Below are positions 1-5,808 of a DNA stretch of 6,167 nt, in pieces (positions within the stretch are counted from its first letter, which is position 1; every line of letters starts with the position of its first letter). A program made the position numbers and the translations under genes. The stretch lies in the NCBI GenBank assembly GCA_013694685.1, contig JACDBY010000280.1:1-6167 (forward strand), in the 5' to 3' direction. The DNA is from Actinomycetota bacterium. GTDB taxonomy: Bacteria; Actinomycetota; Thermoleophilia; Gaiellales; Gaiellaceae. The notes under the pieces were generated by a model that worked only from the letters and a program-made list of their open reading frames with translations, did no database searches and was not told the origin of the DNA.

Positions 1-937
1 GAGCGGGCGAGAGGGACTCCTCGACAGCGGCGCGCGAGAGCTCGTGCCGGAAGGAAACGCCGCCCTCGCCCGACTGGAGGATGCCGCTCGCCAGGCACTC
101 GTCGACCGAGTCCGCCGCCTCGCCGCACACCGCGAGCAGGAGCCCGGCATCGAGCGCGGGCGGCGCGATCGACGTCGCCTCCACGACCGCCGTCGCCTGC
201 GGGCCGAGCTGTGCCATGCGTGCGAGGACGAGGTCGCGCACCGTCGCCGGTACGTGCCCGGCGCCGTACGCGAGGAGCTCGGTGACGTAGAACGGGTTGC
301 CGGACGTCAAGTGCCAGGCGGTGTCGACGTTGGCGCCGAGCTGGTCGGCGAGCCGGGCGACGCCGTCGCGCGAGAGGGGGCGGACGGGAAGCCGCTCGAC
401 GGCCGCCGCCGTCGAGACGTCGCCGAGCGCGATGCGGAGGGGGTGGTCGCGTGCGAGCTCGTCGTCTCGGTACGTGACGATGACGAGGCTGGACGTGCTC
501 TCGGTCTTCCGGGCGAGCAGGCGCACCACGTCCAACGTGCCCTCGTCCGCCCAGTGCACGTCCTCGACCACGACGACGAGTGCCTCGCGACACGCGCCGC
601 GCTCGAGGAGCGTCGCCGCGACGTCGTGCGACGCGCTCCACGGGCCGAGGGCGGCTCCTGGAAAACCGGCGTGCGAGCTCTCGGCGATCTCGAGGAACGG
701 CCCGAGCGGCCGCGGCGTGGCGAGCGCGTCGCAGCCGCCCCAGAGGACGGTCGTGCCTGCCGGCAGCTCGTCGCAGAAGCGCCGTACCAGCGACGTCTTA
801 CCAACGCCGGCCTCGCCGCTGACGAGGATCAGGCGCCCGCGTCCTGCGGCGGCGTCACCGAAGGCCTTGTGGAGTTGCGCGAGCGGCTCGTCGCGCTCGA
901 CGAGAGCGTCCGTCGCCGATCGTTCGACGATCGTCAT
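1..937 (-). CDS. AAA ATPase, LuxR-family-regulator type, N-terminal part (3' end outside window)
   Basis: An open frame of 312 codons begins at the ATG at 937-935 and leaves the window at position 1 with no stop. The start has an AAGGAT-type RBS 7 nt upstream (950-945). Residues 41-48 (GEAGVGKT) are a Walker A motif. Residues 121-131 (VVVVEDVHWAD) form the Walker B strand with the DVHWAD signature of the AAA_16 ATPase module found in large LuxR/MalT-like (LAL) regulators and related signalling ATPases. The segment SGNPFYVTELL near residues 210-222 is the conserved GNPF/E-L motif of the same family. Such proteins are usually 700-1000 residues, with helical repeats and often a C-terminal LuxR helix-turn-helix; that part is not visible, so the DNA-binding role is an inference. 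It could instead be a cyclase- or kinase-linked AAA_16 protein. It is divergent from the aminotransferase gene, with a 115-bp gap, so local regulation is possible. The ATPase domain assignment is firm; the regulator role is tentative. Confidence 0.85.
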   Translation of the reverse strand, partial: MTIVERSATDALVERDEPLAQLHKAFGDAAAGRGRLILVSGEAGVGKTSLVRRFCDELPAGTTVLWGGCDALATPRPLGPFLEIAESSHAGFPGAALGPWSASHDVAATLLERGACREALVVVVEDVHWADEGTLDVVRLLARKTESTSSLVIVTYRDDELARDHPLRIALGDVSTAAAVERLPVRPLSRDGVARLADQLGANVDTAWHLTSGNPFYVTELLAYGAGHVPATVRDLVLARMAQLGPQATAVVEATSIAPPALDAGLLLAVCGEAADSVDECLASGILQSGEGGVSFRHELSRAAVEESLSPA

Positions 938-944
938 CTCGTAG

Positions 945-950
945 ATCCTT
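945..950 (-). promoter_or_regulatory. RBS of the AAA ATPase gene
   Basis: On the minus strand AAGGAT lies 7 nt before the ATG at 937-935. It supports this ATG, which gives a protein starting MTIVERSATDALVERD, in register with the usual LVGRE-like N-terminus of AAA_16 ATPases. Confidence 0.5.
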
Positions 951-1005
951 ACCGGATCCGCCGAAGCCGGCAACCTCCGGCGGTCGGCGCCTCTTCGGAC
1001 GGCGA

Positions 1006-1011
1006 TAGGAT
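1006..1011 (+). promoter_or_regulatory. Possible -10 element for the aminotransferase gene
   Basis: TAGGAT matches the TAnnnT form of actinobacterial housekeeping -10 elements and lies 41 nt before the TTG start, inside the only non-coding DNA upstream. No convincing -35 hexamer is visible 16-18 nt further upstream. It is one of very few T/A-containing hexamers in a GC-rich gap, so the match could be chance. Confidence 0.25.
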
Positions 1012-1030
1012 CGTCGAGGATCGTCGAGGA
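1007..1030 (+). repeat. Tandem 10-bp repeat (TCGTCGAGGA x2) upstream of the aminotransferase gene
   Basis: TCGTCGAGGA occurs at 1011-1020 and is exactly repeated at 1021-1030; a preceding AGGA at 1007-1010 makes 2.4 copies. The 10-bp period is close to one helical turn. The repeat sits between the candidate -10 element and the RBS, so it would lie in the 5' leader or act as a downstream operator. The core ATCGTCGAGG recurs at 1059-1068 inside the gene (codons 3-6), and ATCGTCGA occurs on the opposite strand at 931-924 in the ATPase start region. Confidence 0.75.
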
Positions 1031-1037
1031 ACGACGC

Positions 1038-1044
1038 GAAGGAG
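1038..1044 (+). promoter_or_regulatory. RBS that selects the TTG start of the aminotransferase gene
   Basis: GAAGGAG is a strong Shine-Dalgarno match 8 nt before the TTG at 1053. An ATG at 1046 lies only 1 nt after it and opens a different, non-homologous frame, so the RBS spacing and the protein similarity both favour TTG. Confidence 0.75.
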
Positions 1045-1052
1045 CATGGGAA

Positions 1053-2408
1053 TTGGCCATCGTCGAGGCGAACCCGAATCTCGGTGCACAGATCGTCGCC
1101 GATGCGAAGGAGCACGTCCTCTACTCGTGGTCGGTGCAGAGCCAGATCGACCCGATCCCGGTCGCGGGTGCGGAGGGACGGTACTTCTGGGACTACGACG
1201 GCAAGCGCTACCTCGACTTCGCCTCGCAGCTCGTCAACGTCTCGATCGGCCACCAGCACCCGAAGCTGATCCAGGCGATCAAGGATCAGGCTGACCTTCT
1301 CTGCACGATCGGTCCGCCGATGGCGAACGAATCGCGGTCGAAGCTCGGCCGGATGCTCGCAGAGGTCACGCCGGGCGACCTCTCCGTCTCGTTCTTCACG
1401 AACGGCGGGGCGGAGGCGAACGAGAACGCGATCAAGCTCGCCCGTCTCGTCACCGGCCGCCACAAGATCGTCGCGCGCTACCGCTCGTACCACGGGGCGA
1501 CGAACGGCGCGGTCACCCTCACCGGCGATCCGCGCCGTTGGGCGGTCGAGCCGGGCATGCCGGGCGTCGTCCGGATGCTCGACCCGTACACCTACCGCTG
1601 TCCTGCGGGTCACCCGGATCCCTGTCCGGTCTGCACGGGCGCGCCGCACCTGGAGGAGATCCTCGAGTACGAGGGAGCTCACACCGTCGCTGCGGTGATC
1701 CTCGAGACCGTGACCGGCACGAACGGGATCATCCCGCCGCCCGACGGGTACCTGCGCGCGGTTCGCGAGGTCTGCGACCGTCACGGGATCCTGCTCATCC
1801 TCGACGAGGTGATGGCAGGTTTCGGACGCACGGGACGCTGGTTCGCGTGTGACCACTGGGACGTCGTGCCGGACATCCTCTGCGTCGCGAAGGGGATCAA
1901 CTCCGGCTACGTTCCACTCGGGGCAATGATCGCCCGGGGTCCGATCGTCGACCAAATGCGCGACCGCTTCTTTCCCGGGGGTCTGACCTACGCGGGGCAC
2001 CCACTCGCGTGCGCGACCGCGATCGCCTCGATCGAGGCGTTCCAGGAGGAAGGCGTGGTGGAGAACGCCGCGGCGATGGGTGACTGGTTCGCCCGTGCGC
2101 TGGCGGGGCTCGCAAAGCGCCACCCGTCGATCGGCGACGTCCGCGGACTCGGGTGCTTCTGGGGGCTCGAGCTCGTGAAGGATCGAGCGACGAAGGAGAT
2201 GCTCGTCCCCTTCAACGCCTCGGGTGAGGCCGCCGCTCCGGTCGCGCGCCTCGCGAAGGCGGCTCTCGAGCGCGGGCTCTACCTCATGACGCATTGGAAC
2301 GTCGTGATGGTCGTCCCGCCGCTCACGATCACGCGTGACGAGGCGGAAGAGGGTCTCGCGATCCTCGACGATGTGCTGACGCTCGCGGACGAGCACTACG
2401 TCGGCTAA
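1053..2408 (+). CDS. Class III PLP-dependent aminotransferase (omega-amino acid/taurine-pyruvate type)
   Basis: This complete 451-residue protein has the usual length for class III (fold type I) aminotransferases, which are cytoplasmic PLP enzymes moving an amino group, often a terminal one, to pyruvate or 2-oxoglutarate. The segment GRYFWDYDGKRYLDF (42-56) is the family N-terminal strand region. TNGGAEANE (116-124) forms the PLP phosphate-binding turn. SYHG (145-148) supplies the residue stacking on the ring. ILDEVMAGFGRTG (249-261) contains Asp251, which pairs with the pyridine nitrogen. K280 in CVAKGINSGYVPLGA is the Schiff-base lysine, and YAGHPLAC (313-320) is the usual second-subunit motif. 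All key residues are present. The N-terminal style (VLYSWSVQ) and the PYTYRCP segment resemble taurine-pyruvate or beta-alanine-type aminotransferases, but the substrate cannot be read from the sequence. The start is TTG with a good RBS. The TAA stop overlaps the convergent hydrolase gene. It is divergent from an ATPase gene that may be its regulator. Confidence 0.95.
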   Translation: MAIVEANPNLGAQIVADAKEHVLYSWSVQSQIDPIPVAGAEGRYFWDYDGKRYLDFASQLVNVSIGHQHPKLIQAIKDQADLLCTIGPPMANESRSKLGRMLAEVTPGDLSVSFFTNGGAEANENAIKLARLVTGRHKIVARYRSYHGATNGAVTLTGDPRRWAVEPGMPGVVRMLDPYTYRCPAGHPDPCPVCTGAPHLEEILEYEGAHTVAAVILETVTGTNGIIPPPDGYLRAVREVCDRHGILLILDEVMAGFGRTGRWFACDHWDVVPDILCVAKGINSGYVPLGAMIARGPIVDQMRDRFFPGGLTYAGHPLACATAIASIEAFQEEGVVENAAAMGDWFARALAGLAKRHPSIGDVRGLGCFWGLELVKDRATKEMLVPFNASGEAAAPVARLAKAALERGLYLMTHWNVVMVVPPLTITRDEAEEGLAILDDVLTLADEHYVG

Positions 2409-3175
2409 CCGAGGAACCGAGCGACGGCCTCCACAGTCTCGCCCGGTGCATCCCAGAGGAGGGTGTGGCCGCCCGGAACGGTGACGATCTCGAGGAGGTC
2501 CCCGAGTGCCGCGCGGTGCTCGTCGACGAGGTGGTCGTACGGGAGATAGGAGCTGTCCCCGAGGACGACGAGTGTCGGGATCCGGACGTCCTCGAACGCG
2601 GGCGGTGGTGTCGCGAGCTCCGAGTGCGCCACCACGACGGCCGCCTGCGAGTAGCGGTACCGCCAGCCGTCGCCGCTCTCGACGAGATGGCCGCCGAGCT
2701 CCTCTTCGAGGATCGCACGATCCGTGGTGACGAGTTGGCTCTCCTCGTACCGGCGGTCGATCGCCTCGGCGAAGCTCGCGTAGATCCTCTCCCGGCGGGC
2801 GTTCTCCGCTGCCCAGAGAGCGACCTGCGGTGGCAGCAGGATCGCCGGGTCGAGCAGCACGAGACGGTGGACGCGCTCCGGCATGGCCGCCGCGACCTCG
2901 AGGGCGAGACGGGCCCCGAAGGAGTGCCCGAGCCAGACGGCAGGTCTCGCGTCCAGCGTCGCAGCGAGCGTGGTGACGTGATCCGCGATCCGCCAAGGCG
3001 GGTCCCACGACGACGAGCCGTGCCCGAGCAGATCGGGTGCGAGCACACGGTGCGTGTCGGCGAGCACCTCCGCCAGACCGGCGAAGTGCCCGCCCCAGGC
3101 CGTCACGCCGTGGAGGCAGACGACGGGGGCTCGCTCTTCTTCCCCCCAAATGTGGAGGTGGAGCGCCCTCGTCAC
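2405..3175 (-). CDS. Alpha/beta hydrolase fold protein
   Basis: This 256-residue protein has the standard single-domain length of alpha/beta hydrolases. VVCLHGVTAWG (18-28) carries the HG oxyanion motif. APDLLGHGSS (46-55) is the conserved DxxGHG-S segment after strand 4. LGHSFGARLAL (82-92) is the nucleophile elbow with Ser85. Asp207 in VVLGDSSYLPYD and His237 in PGGHTLLWD complete a plausible Ser-Asp-His triad. There is no signal peptide, so it is probably cytoplasmic. The start is GTG at 3175-3173: the first in-frame stop upstream is at 3226-3224 and no other start lies between. The RBS is weak, with only a G-run about 18 nt upstream. The stop (TAG at 2407-2405) overlaps the stop of the convergent aminotransferase gene. 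The substrate is unknown; esterase, lactonase or haloperoxidase-like activities are all compatible. A link to the aminotransferase is not shown, as they are on opposite strands. Confidence 0.92.
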   Translation of the reverse strand: MTRALHLHIWGEEERAPVVCLHGVTAWGGHFAGLAEVLADTHRVLAPDLLGHGSSSWDPPWRIADHVTTLAATLDARPAVWLGHSFGARLALEVAAAMPERVHRLVLLDPAILLPPQVALWAAENARRERIYASFAEAIDRRYEESQLVTTDRAILEEELGGHLVESGDGWRYRYSQAAVVVAHSELATPPPAFEDVRIPTLVVLGDSSYLPYDHLVDEHRAALGDLLEIVTVPGGHTLLWDAPGETVEAVARFLG

Positions 3176-3201
3176 GGCGCCAGCGGACCGCGACCCCCCA
3201 A

Positions 3202-3218
3202 GGGGGCCCGCGGCCCCC
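3202..3218 (-). terminator. GC-rich stem-loop upstream of the hydrolase gene, possible terminator or leader structure
   Basis: GGGGGCC-CGC-GGCCCCC is a perfect 7-bp inverted repeat with a 3-nt loop. It follows the rarA-peroxiredoxin operon and precedes the hydrolase gene on the same strand. Only TT follows on the minus strand before another G-run (3199-3194), so it lacks the U-tract of a classical terminator. It could end the upstream transcript, as U-less hairpins do in some actinobacteria, or fold in the hydrolase leader. Confidence 0.4.
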
Positions 3219-3222
3219 TGGA

Positions 3223-3247
3223 GTCACGGTAGCCACCAAGCCGTGAC
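3223..3247. repeat. Inverted repeat GTCACGG-N11-CCGTGAC in the peroxiredoxin/hydrolase gap
   Basis: GTCACGG at 3223-3229 and CCGTGAC at 3241-3247 are perfect 7-bp inverted repeats separated by 11 nt. A third copy, GTCACGG at 3171-3177, covers the hydrolase start codon. The half-site spacing (18 bp start to start) fits either a dimeric-regulator operator or a stem with an 11-nt loop. It stands 4 bp from the adjoining GC-rich stem-loop. Operator and terminator cannot be told apart from the sequence. Confidence 0.45.
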
Positions 3248-3296
3248 GCCTTTGCGCCGTCTTCGTGCCGGTTCTGTGTCGAAGGCGGGCGGGCGC

Positions 3297-3806
3297 TCAC
3301 GTGCCGTCGGAGCGGCCAGCCGCCGGGCGGGCGCCGTCCTCTTCCCCACCGAGCGTCTCGAGCGATTCGGAGACGAGCTCGGCGCGCCGGGTATCCGCGT
3401 CGTTGACGAGGGACCAGATCACCGTGCCGGACGTGTCGATCAGGAAGGTGCCTCGGAGGGCTGCACCGGACGCGTCGTCGAAGATGCCGTAGCGCTTCGC
3501 GTTCGCGCCGTGCGACCAGAAGTCGGAGGCAAACGTGTACTCGGCGCCGAGCTCCCGCCTCCATGCCTGACGCGCCGCGGATGTGTCGCAGGAGACGAAC
3601 AGGATCTCGGTGTTCGCGTTGCGAAAGGACGCGAGGTTCTCCTGTAGGTCGAGAGCCTCCTCCGTGCACACGGGAGTGAAGGCGAACGGATGGAAGACGA
3701 GGAGGACGTTCGACCGTCCGAGGTAATCGGAGAGCTGGATCCGCGGCGCGTCGACGGTCTCCTCGAGGTCTAACGCAGGCGCCTTGTCACCCGTCCCGAT
3801 CGCCAC
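3297..3806 (-). CDS. AhpE-like peroxiredoxin
   Basis: This 169-residue thiol peroxidase reduces hydrogen peroxide, organic peroxides or peroxynitrite in the cytoplasm. FHPFAFTPVCTEE (38-50) is the peroxidatic site PxxxTxxC, with Pro40, Thr44 and peroxidatic Cys47; Arg118 in LRGTFLID is the conserved active-site arginine. SDFWSHG (94-100) and YGIFDDASGAALRG closely resemble mycobacterial AhpE. A second cysteine, Cys73 in FVSCDT, might resolve the sulfenate, but this is unproven. The C-terminal 17 residues or so (GGEEDGARPAAGRSDGT) extend past the AhpE core and look disordered. The start is GTG at 3806-3804, with GGAGGAGG 6 nt upstream; it lies inside the rarA 3' end (20-bp overlap), which implies translational coupling. 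The electron donor (mycoredoxin, thioredoxin or other) cannot be inferred here. Family assignment is secure; the AhpE subfamily is likely. Confidence 0.93.
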   Translation of the reverse strand: MAIGTGDKAPALDLEETVDAPRIQLSDYLGRSNVLLVFHPFAFTPVCTEEALDLQENLASFRNANTEILFVSCDTSAARQAWRRELGAEYTFASDFWSHGANAKRYGIFDDASGAALRGTFLIDTSGTVIWSLVNDADTRRAELVSESLETLGGEEDGARPAAGRSDGT

Positions 3807-5070
3807 GCACCGCCTCCTCCGCCTCGTCGCCTGCTCCGGAAGGGAGATAGTACGTGCGTCCTGCGAGGCCCTCGGGAAGGTGGTCGACCGCCGTGCCCGG
3901 CGCCGCGTCGTGGGGTGAGACGTATCCGGAGCCGTGCCCGCGCGCCGCCGCGCCACGGTAGTGCGCGTCGCGTAGCGAAGGTGGAGGCGCCGCGATCCCG
4001 TCCCGACGCACGTCGGCGCGGGCGCTCCAGATCGCACGCGCCACCGCGTTGGACTTTGGGGCGCGCGCAATGTGGATCGCGGCTTGCGCGAGCGCCAGCT
4101 GAGCCTCGGGCAAGCCGACGTGCTCGAGCGCATGCGCGGCCGCGACCGCGACGACGAGCGCCTGCGGGTCGGCGTCCCCGACATCCTCGGACGCGGCGAT
4201 CACGATCCGGCGTGCGACGAACCGGGGATCCTCGCCACCCTCGAGCATCGCCGCCAGGTAGTAGACCACCGCATCGGGGTCGCTCCCACGCATCGACTTG
4301 ATGAACGCCGACGTGAGGTCGTAGTGCCGGTCGCCGGCGCGGTCGTACCGAAGCGGACGTTTGCGGGCGACATCCTCCACGTGAGCGAGCGCGAGGTCCT
4401 CGCCGGCGGCGCTCGCCGTCTGCCACGCGAGCTCGAGCGTCTGGAGCGCGGTTCGTGCGTCGCCACCGGCGCGACGGGCGAGCTCCGCCGCGACGTCGTC
4501 CGGAAGCGATGCGCCCAACGTCTCCGCGCCCCGGCGGAGCACGTGGCCGAGTTCCTCGAGCGTGAGCGATTCGAGCTCGATGACGGTGCAGCGCGAGAGG
4601 AGGGCTTGGTTCACCTCGAAGTACGGGTTCTCCGTCGTCGCCCCGATCAGCGTCACCAGGCCGTCCTCCACCGCGTGGAGGACGGAGTCCTGCTGGCGCT
4701 TGTCGAACCGGTGGATCTCGTCGATGAAGAGCAGGGTGCGCGCACCGTGCGCGCCGAGGCGCTCACGCGCCCGCGCGATCACGGCGCGGACGTCGTCCAC
4801 GCGCGCCGAGACCGCCGAAAGCTCCTCGTAGGTTGCAGCCGACGCCTCGGCGACGATCCGGGCGATCGTCGTCTTGCCGACGCCGGGCGGCCCGTGGAGG
4901 ATCATCGACGGCGCTCGGCCCTCCTCGATCGCTCGACGCAGCGCACTGCCCTCGCCGAGGACGCCGGTCTGCCCGACCAGCTCCTCGAGCCGGCGCGGCC
5001 GCACACGCAGTGCGAGCGGCGCGACGGCCTCGGCTCGCTCGGCCGCGGCGTCGCTGAAGAGGTCGCTCAC
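3787..5070 (-). CDS. rarA: Replication-associated recombination protein A (RarA/MgsA, AAA+ ATPase)
   Basis: This 427-residue protein is close in length to E. coli RarA. RarA/MgsA/Mgs1/WRNIP1 proteins are tetrameric clamp-loader-like ATPases acting at stalled replication forks. RPRRLEELVGQ (24-34) is the family N-terminal box. GPPGVGKTT (60-68) is Walker A and LLFIDEIHRF (113-122) is Walker B with the RarA-typical DEIHRF. GATTENPYFEVN (143-154) contains sensor 1, LLSRC has Arg160 as arginine finger, and GDAR (203-206) carries the sensor 2 Arg206. YDRAGDRHYDLTSAFIKSMRGSD (242-264) begins the C-terminal tetramerisation domain, and EGGEDPRFVARR and APKSNAV are further family signatures. The GTG start at 5070-5068 gives VSDLFSDAA, matching typical RarA N-termini; GAGGTGAG lies 12 nt upstream. 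A GTG at 5097-5095 is an alternative start but lacks an RBS. The gene is divergent from the dioxygenase and coupled to the peroxiredoxin gene downstream. Confidence 0.95.
   Translation of the reverse strand: MSDLFSDAAAERAEAVAPLALRVRPRRLEELVGQTGVLGEGSALRRAIEEGRAPSMILHGPPGVGKTTIARIVAEASAATYEELSAVSARVDDVRAVIARARERLGAHGARTLLFIDEIHRFDKRQQDSVLHAVEDGLVTLIGATTENPYFEVNQALLSRCTVIELESLTLEELGHVLRRGAETLGASLPDDVAAELARRAGGDARTALQTLELAWQTASAAGEDLALAHVEDVARKRPLRYDRAGDRHYDLTSAFIKSMRGSDPDAVVYYLAAMLEGGEDPRFVARRIVIAASEDVGDADPQALVVAVAAAHALEHVGLPEAQLALAQAAIHIARAPKSNAVARAIWSARADVRRDGIAAPPPSLRDAHYRGAAARGHGSGYVSPHDAAPGTAVDHLPEGLAGRTYYLPSGAGDEAEEAVRGDRDG
3813..3820 (-). promoter_or_regulatory. RBS of the peroxiredoxin gene, inside rarA
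   Basis: On the minus strand GGAGGAGG lies 6 nt before the GTG at 3806. It is the strongest Shine-Dalgarno in the window and decides the start over an out-of-frame GTG at 3810-3808. Being within rarA coding sequence, it keeps peroxiredoxin translation tied to the rarA transcript. Confidence 0.8.
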
Positions 5071-5079
5071 CAGCCCAGT

Positions 5080-5808
5080 ATGCTCACCTCGATGCACGCC
5101 AAGGACGAGGATTTCGACGCTCCGATCCTCGCGGGCGACGCGCCGAGCGACTACGAGCGCTACCTCCGAACCGAAGAGCTCCTGGCGCTTCAGAAGGGCC
5201 CAGAGGAGTGGGTGCACAGGGACGAGCTCCTCTTCCAGGTCGTCCACCAGTCCTCCGAGCTCTGGCTCAAGCTCGCTGCGAGCGACGTCGAGGAGGCAGC
5301 CCGGCTGACCGAGACCGGCGAGCTCGCCGAGGCGGCACGCCAGCTGCGGCGTCCGTTGCGCTGCCTTCGCTTCGGGGTCGATCAGCTCGACATGCTCGAG
5401 GAGCTCTCGCCCTGGGAGTACCAGGAGATCAGGAAGGTGCTCGGGCACGGGAGCGGGTTCGACTCCCCCGGGTGGCGCGCGCTCCGGGCGGAGCTGCCCC
5501 GGCTCGGCCAGGCCTTCCACGCGCGTCGCCGCGACGTCGGTCTGACGCTCGCCGAGCTCTACGTGCAGCGTCGCGGGCACGACGCGCTCTACCGCCTCGC
5601 CGAGTCACTCGTCGAGCTCGACGAGTGGTGCCAGAACTGGCGCGTCCGCCACTTTCGGGTGGTCGCGCGCGTGATCGGCGACTCGGTCGTCGGCACCCAG
5701 GGGACCCCCGTCGAGGTGCTGGGCAGGCTCGTGCAGACGGTCGTCTTCCCGGAGCTCTGGGAGGTCAGGAACGAGCTGACCGCACGCTCCCAGGCCGAGC
5801 AGGGGTGA
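5080..5808 (+). CDS. Tryptophan 2,3-dioxygenase family heme protein (short, divergent)
   Basis: This 242-residue cytoplasmic heme enzyme belongs to the family that opens the indole ring of L-tryptophan to N-formylkynurenine. Recognised active-site residues, compared with the Xanthomonas enzyme from memory, keep a constant +1 offset: Phe52 and distal His56 in LLFQVVHQSSELWLK, Tyr114 and Arg118 in SPWEYQEIRKVLG, and Ser125 in GSGF. His191 in NWRVRHFRVVARVIG is the expected axial heme ligand. The following loop reads DSVVGTQGTPVEVL instead of the usual xKxGTGGSSG, with one extra residue between the axial His and the Thr (Thr206). FPELWEVRNEL closes the domain. The protein is shorter than classical TDOs (about 280-300 residues). 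Two in-frame ATGs (5080 and 5092) are possible starts, neither with a clear RBS. It overlaps the downstream M20 gene by 4 bp. The reaction could be tryptophan oxidation (kynA) or, as in other superfamily members such as MarE, oxidation of another indole. Confidence 0.9.
   Translation: MLTSMHAKDEDFDAPILAGDAPSDYERYLRTEELLALQKGPEEWVHRDELLFQVVHQSSELWLKLAASDVEEAARLTETGELAEAARQLRRPLRCLRFGVDQLDMLEELSPWEYQEIRKVLGHGSGFDSPGWRALRAELPRLGQAFHARRRDVGLTLAELYVQRRGHDALYRLAESLVELDEWCQNWRVRHFRVVARVIGDSVVGTQGTPVEVLGRLVQTVVFPELWEVRNELTARSQAEQG

Noticed and set aside
918..935. Palindromes GATCGT-TCG-ACGATC and GACGATCGTC at the ATPase start
   Set aside because: They lie inside codons 1-7 and follow from common codons; not strong enough to call an operator alone.
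960..998. Nested inverted repeats CCGAAG/CTTCGG and GCCGG/CCGGC in the divergent gap
   Set aside because: Stems of 5-6 bp in GC-rich DNA are expected by chance and the spacing is uneven.
1599..1634. Cys/His cluster in the aminotransferase (Cys183, His187, Cys191, Cys194) resembling a metal site
   Set aside because: A similar Cys-containing RCP segment recurs in taurine-pyruvate-like class III aminotransferases, so it is more likely a family trait than a novel zinc site.
855..3239. 794-codon minus-strand open frame across the aminotransferase and hydrolase genes
   Set aside because: It has no recognisable motif, is Arg/Gly-rich, and lies over two clear genes in other frames; a high-GC shadow.
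5067..5087. Six-codon leader ORF (VSILGW) ending in a GTGA overlap with the rarA start
   Set aside because: No RBS of its own, and an ORF this short arises easily by chance; the GAGGTGAG there more simply serves rarA.
5071..5580. Upstream extension of the rarA frame antisense to the dioxygenase
   Set aside because: RarA homology begins at SDLF just after the GTG at 5070; the extension is the reverse of dioxygenase codons.
4072..5808. Very long plus-strand open frame through the whole rarA region in frame with the dioxygenase
   Set aside because: Only the part after the ATG at 5080 has family similarity. The upstream part is an antisense shadow of rarA, as expected at this GC content, with Arg-rich low-complexity composition.
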